A DNA stretch of 64,000 nt from CAVVAY01 sp963746465 (GTDB lineage: Bacteria; Actinomycetota; Actinomycetes; JACCUZ01): assembly GCA_963746465.1 (NCBI GenBank), contig CAVVAY010000013.1, positions 496,001-560,000 of the forward strand. The letters run 5' to 3'. Positions 59,408 through 64,000 of the stretch are shown here, one piece after another (the stretch's first letter is position 1; each line of letters begins with the position of its first letter). Below the pieces are notes generated by a model that ran no database searches, was not told the DNA's origin, and saw only the letters and a list, made by a program, of their open reading frames with translations. The position numbers and the translations under genes are program-made.

Positions 59408-61351
59408 TCATCCCGGCGTCGGGCTGGCCGCCGTCGTCAGGTCGGCGGCCAGCCACTCGCGCGGGATGCCGAGGCCGGCCACCAGGGTGCGGGCGTGCGG
59501 CCGCAGCTCGCGGCACAGGTCGTCGACCGCCCGCCCGACCGCCTTCGCCCCTGCGGGTGTCAGTCGGCCGTGCTCGAGGAACCAGCCGCGGTCGGACTCC
59601 ACCTCGGCGAGCACGTAGAGGTCGCAGGTCCGGCTGAGCAGCGCCTTGGTTCCGTCGTCGGTGCAGCCCTCGATCGCCGCGGCGAACGCGTCCAGCACCA
59701 ACCGGTGCACGTGCGCGTGGGCGGCGCGCAGCGAGTGGGCCTGGACCCGGTTGACGGCCTCGAACACGTCGTCGCTCTCGCCATTGGCGGCGCGCCGCAG
59801 CCGGCGGGCGAGGCCGGCGACGACGTGGCTCTCCCGCCAGGCGAACAGCTCGCGCTGCCAGTCCCGGTCGAGCAGGCTGACGTCGTCGTCGCGACCGGGG
59901 ACGGCCGCGGCCAGCCGGTCGACCAGGCCGCGGGCCGAGGTCTTCTCCAGCACCGTCTCGACGACCTGGTCGGCGAGGAACCGCACCGTGCCCAGGGTGT
60001 CGAGCTCGCCGAAGTGGTCGCGGTAGCTGGTGAGCATCGACTTGGCGACGAGCTGCATGAGCACCGTGTTGTCGCCCTCGAAAGTCGTGAACACGTCGCT
60101 GTCGGCCTTCAGCTGCACCAGTCGGTTGGCCGACAGGTAGCCGGCTCCGCCGCAGGCCTCACGGCAGGCCTGGATGGTGGCGGTCGCGTGCCAGGTGCTG
60201 ATCGCCTTCATCCCCGCGGCACGTGACTCGAGCTCGCGCTGCCTGGCGTCGTCCGTGGTGCCACCGGTCTGCACGTCGTGCAGGTCGGAGGTCAGCTGAC
60301 CCTGCGCGAAGTGCAGCGCGTACGACGTCGCCAGAGCGGGCAGCAGCCGCCGCTGGTGAGCCAGGTAGTCGAGGACGGTGACCTCGCCCTCGCTGCCGGG
60401 CCGGGAGAACTGCCGCCGGTTCTCGCCGTGCTCCACCGCGATCGCCAGCGCAGCCTGCGCCGCCGCCGCGGCCGCACCGCCCACGCTGACCCGGCCCCGC
60501 ACGAGCGCACCGAGCATGGTGAAGAAGCGCTGCGACCGGCTCTCGACCGGGCTGGAGTAGGTGCCGTCCGCCGCGACCTGGCCGTAGCGGTCGAGCAGCG
60601 CGTCGCGGGGAACACGGACGTCGTCGAACCAGAGCCGGCCGTTGTCGACTCCGTTCAGCCCGCCCTTGTGCCCGCAGTCCTCGATCCGTACGCCGGGGCA
60701 CGGGTTCCCGTTGTCGTCCCTGATCGGCACCAGCAGGGCATGCACGCCGTGGCTCTCCCCCTGCGTCACGAGCTGGGCGAAGACCACCGCGATCCGGCCG
60801 TCCCGCGCGGCGTTGCCGATGTAGTCCTTGCGCGCGTCGTCGTCCGGCGTGGAGACGACGAACTCCTGGCGCTCCACGTCGTAGGTCGCAGTGGTGCGCA
60901 GCGACTGCACGTCCGAGCCGTGGCCCGACTCGGTCATCGCGAAGCAGCCCGGCAGCTCGAGGCTCATCATCGACGGCAAGTAGCGCTCGTGGTGCTTGCT
61001 CGTGCCCAGCGCCTGCAGGGCGCCGCCGAAGAGCCCCCACTGCACCCCGGCCTTGACCATCAACGACAGGTCGACCAGGCCGAGCATCTCGTACAAGGTC
61101 ATCGAGCCGCCGATGTCCTCCTCGCCGCCGTACGCCTTCTGGAAGCCGCGGCGCGGGATGTCGGTGGCCGCGAGCTCCCGAGCCCGATGCAACGTGCGCT
61201 CGCGCTGCGCCTCGCGGTCCAGATCGCCTACCGGTCGACACCACTCGGCGGGCACCTGCTCACGCACCACGGCCCGGACATCGGCCCACCGTCCGTCGAC
61301 GACCCGACGCAGCTCGTCGAGGTCCACCGGTCCCTGCAGCTGCACGCTCAT
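59408..61351 (-). CDS. Large acyl-CoA dehydrogenase/oxidase-family protein
   Basis: 647 residues, longer than the usual ~390, as in ACAD/acyl-CoA-oxidase hybrids. Core motifs: CFAMTESGHGSDVQSLRTTA (FAD and acyl binding), VVSTPDDDARKDYIGNAARD, CREACGGAGYLSANRLVQLK and DVFTTFEGDNTVLMQLVAKS with the catalytic Glu in TFEG. The C-terminal ~180 residues form the extra oxidase-like domain. Acts in fatty-acid degradation. Upstream, GTTACCC/GGGTAAC at 61360-61375 suggests a TetR-type operator. Confidence 0.88.
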   Translation of the reverse strand: MSVQLQGPVDLDELRRVVDGRWADVRAVVREQVPAEWCRPVGDLDREAQRERTLHRARELAATDIPRRGFQKAYGGEEDIGGSMTLYEMLGLVDLSLMVKAGVQWGLFGGALQALGTSKHHERYLPSMMSLELPGCFAMTESGHGSDVQSLRTTATYDVERQEFVVSTPDDDARKDYIGNAARDGRIAVVFAQLVTQGESHGVHALLVPIRDDNGNPCPGVRIEDCGHKGGLNGVDNGRLWFDDVRVPRDALLDRYGQVAADGTYSSPVESRSQRFFTMLGALVRGRVSVGGAAAAAAQAALAIAVEHGENRRQFSRPGSEGEVTVLDYLAHQRRLLPALATSYALHFAQGQLTSDLHDVQTGGTTDDARQRELESRAAGMKAISTWHATATIQACREACGGAGYLSANRLVQLKADSDVFTTFEGDNTVLMQLVAKSMLTSYRDHFGELDTLGTVRFLADQVVETVLEKTSARGLVDRLAAAVPGRDDDVSLLDRDWQRELFAWRESHVVAGLARRLRRAANGESDDVFEAVNRVQAHSLRAAHAHVHRLVLDAFAAAIEGCTDDGTKALLSRTCDLYVLAEVESDRGWFLEHGRLTPAGAKAVGRAVDDLCRELRPHARTLVAGLGIPREWLAADLTTAASPTPG

Positions 61352-61359
61352 GGCGTTAT

Positions 61360-61375
61360 GTTACCCACGGGTAAC
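61360..61375. promoter_or_regulatory. Palindromic operator upstream of the large ACAD gene
   Basis: GTTACCC (61360-61366), two bases, GGGTAAC (61369-61375) give seven-base perfect arms. It begins nine bases before the ACAD start (minus strand) and also lies before the divergent GNAT gene. Actinobacterial TetR regulators of fatty-acid oxidation use TTAC/GTAA-armed sites; no such regulator is in the window. Confidence 0.6.
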
Positions 61376-61412
61376 CAGGCTCTACCCTCCCGCACTCCCT
61401 ACGCTGCCGCGG

Positions 61413-62201
61413 GTGGACGTGACCTCGCTCGGCTTCCGCACCGACCTGGCCCTGCTGCAGCTGGGCGGCAGCGAGCTCGAGGACCGAGGTGACCACCTCG
61501 TGGTGCGGACCCCGCACAACCCGGCCTTCTGGTGGGGCAACTTCCTGCTGCTGACCCGGCCACCCGAGGCCGCGGACACAGACGTCTGGCTCGACCGGTT
61601 CGCCACCGAGTTCCCGGAGGCGCGGCACCGTGCCTTCGGCGTGGACGGCACCGACGGCGACCTGGCCGATCTCGCGGGCTTCGCCGATCGCGGGATGTCG
61701 GTGGAGGCGTCGACCGTCATGACGGCGACGTCGGTCCAGCCACCTGCGCGGCCCAACCGCGAAGCCGAGTACCGGCGGCTCGTCTCGGACGACGACTGGG
61801 CCCAGAGCGTCCAGCTGCGGATCGCCTGCGACGACTCTGACGAGCCCGGCCACGAGGAGTTCGTCAACCGGCGCGCCGCCACCGACCGCGCGTTGTCGGA
61901 GGCCGGCCACGGTGGCTGGTCCGGTGCGTTCCTCGACGGCCGACTCGTCTCGCAGATGGGCCTGTTCGCGGCCAGCCCCGGTCTCGCGCGGTTCCAGTCC
62001 GTCGAGACTCACCCGGAGATGCGCGGGCGCGGGTTCGCAGGCACCCTGGTGCACCACACCAGCACGTACGGCTTCAGCGAGCTCGGCGCGACGACCCTCG
62101 TCATGGTCGCGGACCCCGAGTACCTCGCGATCCGGGTCTACCGCTCGGTCGGCTTCGCCGCGACCCAGACCCAGCTTCAGGCAGAGCGCCCGCCGGGTTG
62201 A
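61413..62201 (+). CDS. GNAT-family N-acetyltransferase (two-domain)
   Basis: 262 residues. N-terminal ~90 residues (LALLQLGGSELEDRGDHLVV, PAFWWGNFLLLTRPPE) resemble a truncated or lid GNAT domain; the C-terminal domain has FQSVETHPEMRGRGFAGTLV (acetyl-CoA-binding RGRGFAG), LVMVADPEYLAIRVYRSVGF and AATQTQLQAE. Substrate unknown. GTG 61413 and 61419 are both possible. Confidence 0.8.
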   Translation: MDVTSLGFRTDLALLQLGGSELEDRGDHLVVRTPHNPAFWWGNFLLLTRPPEAADTDVWLDRFATEFPEARHRAFGVDGTDGDLADLAGFADRGMSVEASTVMTATSVQPPARPNREAEYRRLVSDDDWAQSVQLRIACDDSDEPGHEEFVNRRAATDRALSEAGHGGWSGAFLDGRLVSQMGLFAASPGLARFQSVETHPEMRGRGFAGTLVHHTSTYGFSELGATTLVMVADPEYLAIRVYRSVGFAATQTQLQAERPPG

Positions 62202-62205
62202 CCGC

Positions 62206-63324
62206 TCAGCGGGCCAGGCGTGCCACTCGGCCGCTGCCGCCGGCGGCCCAGCAGGAGCCGTCCCGCGTGCAGTCGAGAGCGTGGTAGCCCACGTCGCTGA
62301 CCTGGGTCCAGCTGCGACCCCCGTCGGCGCTGAGGCTGGTACCCATCACGTCACCGGACTCGCCCGTGACGATCAGCCAGCTCTCGTGAGCCGGCAGGTA
62401 GGCGACGTCCTCGCCCAGATGTGACAGGTCGCCTGCGCTGCGCCAGGTGTCGCCGTCGCGGGTCGTCGCGACGGCATCGACACCGTCGGCAGCGTCCGCG
62501 AAGTCGCCTCCCACGGCGACGCCCTTCCCCGGCCTCTGGAACGTCAGTGCGAAAACGCCGGCTGCCTCGCCGGCCGGGATCGTGGAGGCGCTGGCGGTCC
62601 AGGTCAGGCCGTAGTCGTCGGAACGGAAGACGCGCGAGGCGCCGCCGCCGGAGCCGAAGTACGCCGTGCGGCCAGCCGTGACGAGGCAGTCGCCGCTGGC
62701 CGCGAAGCCGAACTCCGTCGGAGTCTCCGGCATGCCCTCGTCCGGGAGGACGGTCCAGGAACGGCCGAAGTCCGACGTGGCGAGAATCCGGAACTTCCCG
62801 TCGACCGGATCCCCCATCACCAGCCCTCTCCGGCCGCCGGGGTAGAACGCCATGCAGTCGTAGAACGCCGCGGGGTCGTCGTTGACGAAGGCCGCGTCCC
62901 AGGTCGTCCCACCATCGGTGGTGCGGTAGATCCGCGACGCGTCGCCCGGCCCGATGGCAAGGATCACGGCGTTCTCCGCGTCGCGTGCCTCGACGTCACG
63001 GAACAGCAGGCCCTCCGTGTCAGCGGGGCTCACGTCCTTCCAGGTCCGGCCGCCATCGGTCGTGCGGAACACCCGGCCCGGGGCACCCTCCGTGGCGCTC
63101 CCGCCGGTCACCCACGCGGTACGCCGGTCGACGGCGTCAAGACCGCGGAAGCTCTGGTCGGCGTCGATCACGGTCTCCGTCCACGACAGCGCTCCGTCGT
63201 GGTCGTGGCCTCGGCTTCCGTGGTGGCCAGAGCCGGCGGCACCCGTGCTACCGGCGTACGCCGAACCACTCAGCAGAGGGCTGGCGAGAAGGACTGTGGT
63301 CAGGCAGATGGTCCCGAGTCGCAT
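62206..63324 (-). CDS. Secreted BNR/YCF48-like beta-propeller protein
   Basis: 372 residues with signal peptide (TICLTTVLLASPLLSGSAYA). Repeated Asp-box/BNR motifs are visible: FRTTDGGRTWKDV, YRTTDGGTTWDAA, ATSDFGRSWTVL, FRSDDYGLTWTAS and SLSADGGRSWTQV. This is a sialidase-like or Ycf48-like propeller without the catalytic Arg triad of sialidases that I could see. Often annotated as oxidoreductase in actinobacteria. Function unknown. Confidence 0.8.
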   Translation of the reverse strand: MRLGTICLTTVLLASPLLSGSAYAGSTGAAGSGHHGSRGHDHDGALSWTETVIDADQSFRGLDAVDRRTAWVTGGSATEGAPGRVFRTTDGGRTWKDVSPADTEGLLFRDVEARDAENAVILAIGPGDASRIYRTTDGGTTWDAAFVNDDPAAFYDCMAFYPGGRRGLVMGDPVDGKFRILATSDFGRSWTVLPDEGMPETPTEFGFAASGDCLVTAGRTAYFGSGGGASRVFRSDDYGLTWTASASTIPAGEAAGVFALTFQRPGKGVAVGGDFADAADGVDAVATTRDGDTWRSAGDLSHLGEDVAYLPAHESWLIVTGESGDVMGTSLSADGGRSWTQVSDVGYHALDCTRDGSCWAAGGSGRVARLAR

Positions 63325-63379
63325 TTGAGCACCCTGCCCCCGTCTGGGCGGATCTGTCCAGTGTCACCTCGACCTGCCG

Positions 63380-63694
63380 TTAGTCCTCGATCACGTCCAG
63401 CCCCTGCTCCCGCAGCAGTGCAAGGTGATCCAGCATCTCCTTCAGGACCTCCGGGTCGTGACCTTCCCAGCTCTCCACCTCACTGATGACGCGCAACGGA
63501 TGGCGGGTCCGGTAGGACTGCGTGACGTTGCCGGGGAAACGCTTGTTGGTCACGTTCGGGTCGTCCTCGAAGGGACCCAGGGGCTCCACGACATAGATGC
63601 GTCCCCGCTCCTCGCCCCCGGCGAGGGCCGTCGCCAGCTCCGCTCCCCAGGCTGCTGTGTCCACGAGCGCGGTGAAGTAGATCTTGTTCGACAC
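63380..63694 (-). CDS. arr: Rifampin ADP-ribosyltransferase-like protein (Arr), short N-terminus
   Basis: 104 residues. IYFTALVDTAAWGAELATAL, GRIYVVEPLGPFEDDPNVTN and KRFPGNVTQSYRTRHPLRVI, then EVESWEGHDPE match Arr, which inactivates rifamycins by ADP-ribosylation. Typical Arr has ~140 residues; the first ~35, with the FYHGT-type NAD-binding His, are missing. An in-frame TAG lies just upstream and GGAGG precedes GTG 63694, so this is the encoded start. The Tyr and Asp of the active site remain. Activity is doubtful. Confidence 0.78.
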   Translation of the reverse strand: MSNKIYFTALVDTAAWGAELATALAGGEERGRIYVVEPLGPFEDDPNVTNKRFPGNVTQSYRTRHPLRVISEVESWEGHDPEVLKEMLDHLALLREQGLDVIED

Positions 63695-63726
63695 CCAGCC
63701 TCCGGCGACCGGCTAGCGTCGCGCAA

Positions 63727-64000
63727 GTGAAGGTCGTGATGGCCACCAGCCCCGGACACGTCGGGCGTCGCAACGAGGACTTCGTCGGGGCCGTCCCGGG
63801 CGCCATGGTCATGCTCGACGGCGCGGGGATCCCCGACACCGACGGGATCTGCCGCCACGGAGTCGCGTGGTACTCCCACACCCTGGGTGCCACCCTGCTC
63901 GCCAGACTGGCTCGGGATCGCGGGACGGACCTTGTTGCGTCGCTCGCCGACTCGATCGACCAGGTGGCGGCACTGCATCGACATAGCTGTGACATCGCCG
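63727..64000 (+). CDS. PP2C-like protein phosphatase domain protein (partial at window end)
   Basis: First 91 codons only. GTG 63727 opens KVVMATSPGHVGRRNEDFVG, with RNEDF in the place of the PP2C metal-binding motif RxxNED, then MVMLDGAGIPDTDG (second Asp) and HGVAWYSHTLGATLLARLAR. Actinobacteria have many such stand-alone PP2C-like proteins. Divergent from arr with 32 bases between starts. The rest lies outside the window. Confidence 0.62.
   Translation, partial: MKVVMATSPGHVGRRNEDFVGAVPGAMVMLDGAGIPDTDGICRHGVAWYSHTLGATLLARLARDRGTDLVASLADSIDQVAALHRHSCDIA

Noticed and set aside
1..64000. tRNA, rRNA, CRISPR arrays, insertion sequences or prophage genes
   Set aside because: I saw no cloverleaf with a TTC-loop consensus, no regularly spaced repeats, and no transposase, integrase or phage structural protein.

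Overview
The window is high-GC actinobacterial DNA. GTG starts are common, genes are tightly packed, and several pairs overlap by ATGA or GTGA. Actinobacterial markers are the fused Kgd-type 2-oxoglutarate decarboxylase/dehydrogenase, the SigR/RsrA thiol-stress pair, Ni-superoxide dismutase with its maturation protease, a DUF6104 protein, a bL37-like ribosomal peptide and a DUF4097/PadR pair. The mix is consistent with Nocardioidaceae (Nocardioides-like), but that placement is inference. No rRNA, tRNA, CRISPR array, integrase or transposase was seen, so this looks like chromosome with a few small accessory patches.

Layout. 1-8.6 kb: a partial acyl-CoA dehydrogenase, a SigB-like sigma factor behind a SigR-type promoter, two MFS transporters (one divergent from its likely ArsR-type regulator), a secreted GH88 hydrolase and an acyl-CoA dehydrogenase. 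8.7-17.5 kb: kgd, a DUF6104 gene, a two-component system with a DUF4173 membrane protein, then a DUF4097-PadR operon. 17.6-25.8 kb: a DHFR-like reductase, an APH-like kinase, a quinone-oxidoreductase-like enzyme, a secreted trypsin-like protease, a 41-codon microprotein behind a second PadR-type operator, malic enzyme, ddaH with a divergent GntR regulator, a broken DinB gene and sodX/sodN. 25.8-27.2 kb: a patch of small genes, including two paralogous His/Cys-motif proteins and an excisionase-like protein. 27.4-34.0 kb: bioD-bioB, a DUF3311/SSS monocarboxylate-type transporter, a thiamine-diphosphate enzyme and a GlxA-type regulator. 34.0-41.7 kb: a GNAT, a hotdog thioesterase, a BsaP-like Cys-rich protein, a solo PilT, biotin carboxyl carrier and biotin carboxylase genes, and two tandem membrane HD-GYP-type genes preceded by a candidate 20-residue peptide. 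41.7-47.4 kb: conserved hypotheticals, an alcohol dehydrogenase, the bL37-like gene, sigR-rsrA with an autoregulatory promoter, an alpha/beta hydrolase, a SRAP protein and DoxX. 47.4-55.5 kb: aroA, rsgA, a DUF2231 gene, a DUF2087 gene, hisN, an MFS/ArsR pair, a CBS protein and PsiE. 55.5-64 kb: ku, a CPA1 antiporter fused to a UBP zinc finger, a large acyl-CoA dehydrogenase, a GNAT, a BNR-repeat protein, a short Arr homologue and a partial PP2C-like gene.

Themes. Oxidative/thiol stress (SigR, RsrA, SigB-like, NiSOD) appears wired together by two GGAAT-N18-GTT promoters. Biotin supply (bioD, bioB, BsaP-like) lies near biotin-dependent carboxylase subunits. Many genes between 47.5 and 55.2 kb, and a few outside it, are interrupted by single-base indels. 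Because essential genes such as aroA and rsgA are affected and some indels compensate each other, base-call or assembly errors are more likely than gene decay. The best candidates for something new are the PadR-operator microprotein, the HD-GYP peptide locus and the small His/Cys paralogue patch.
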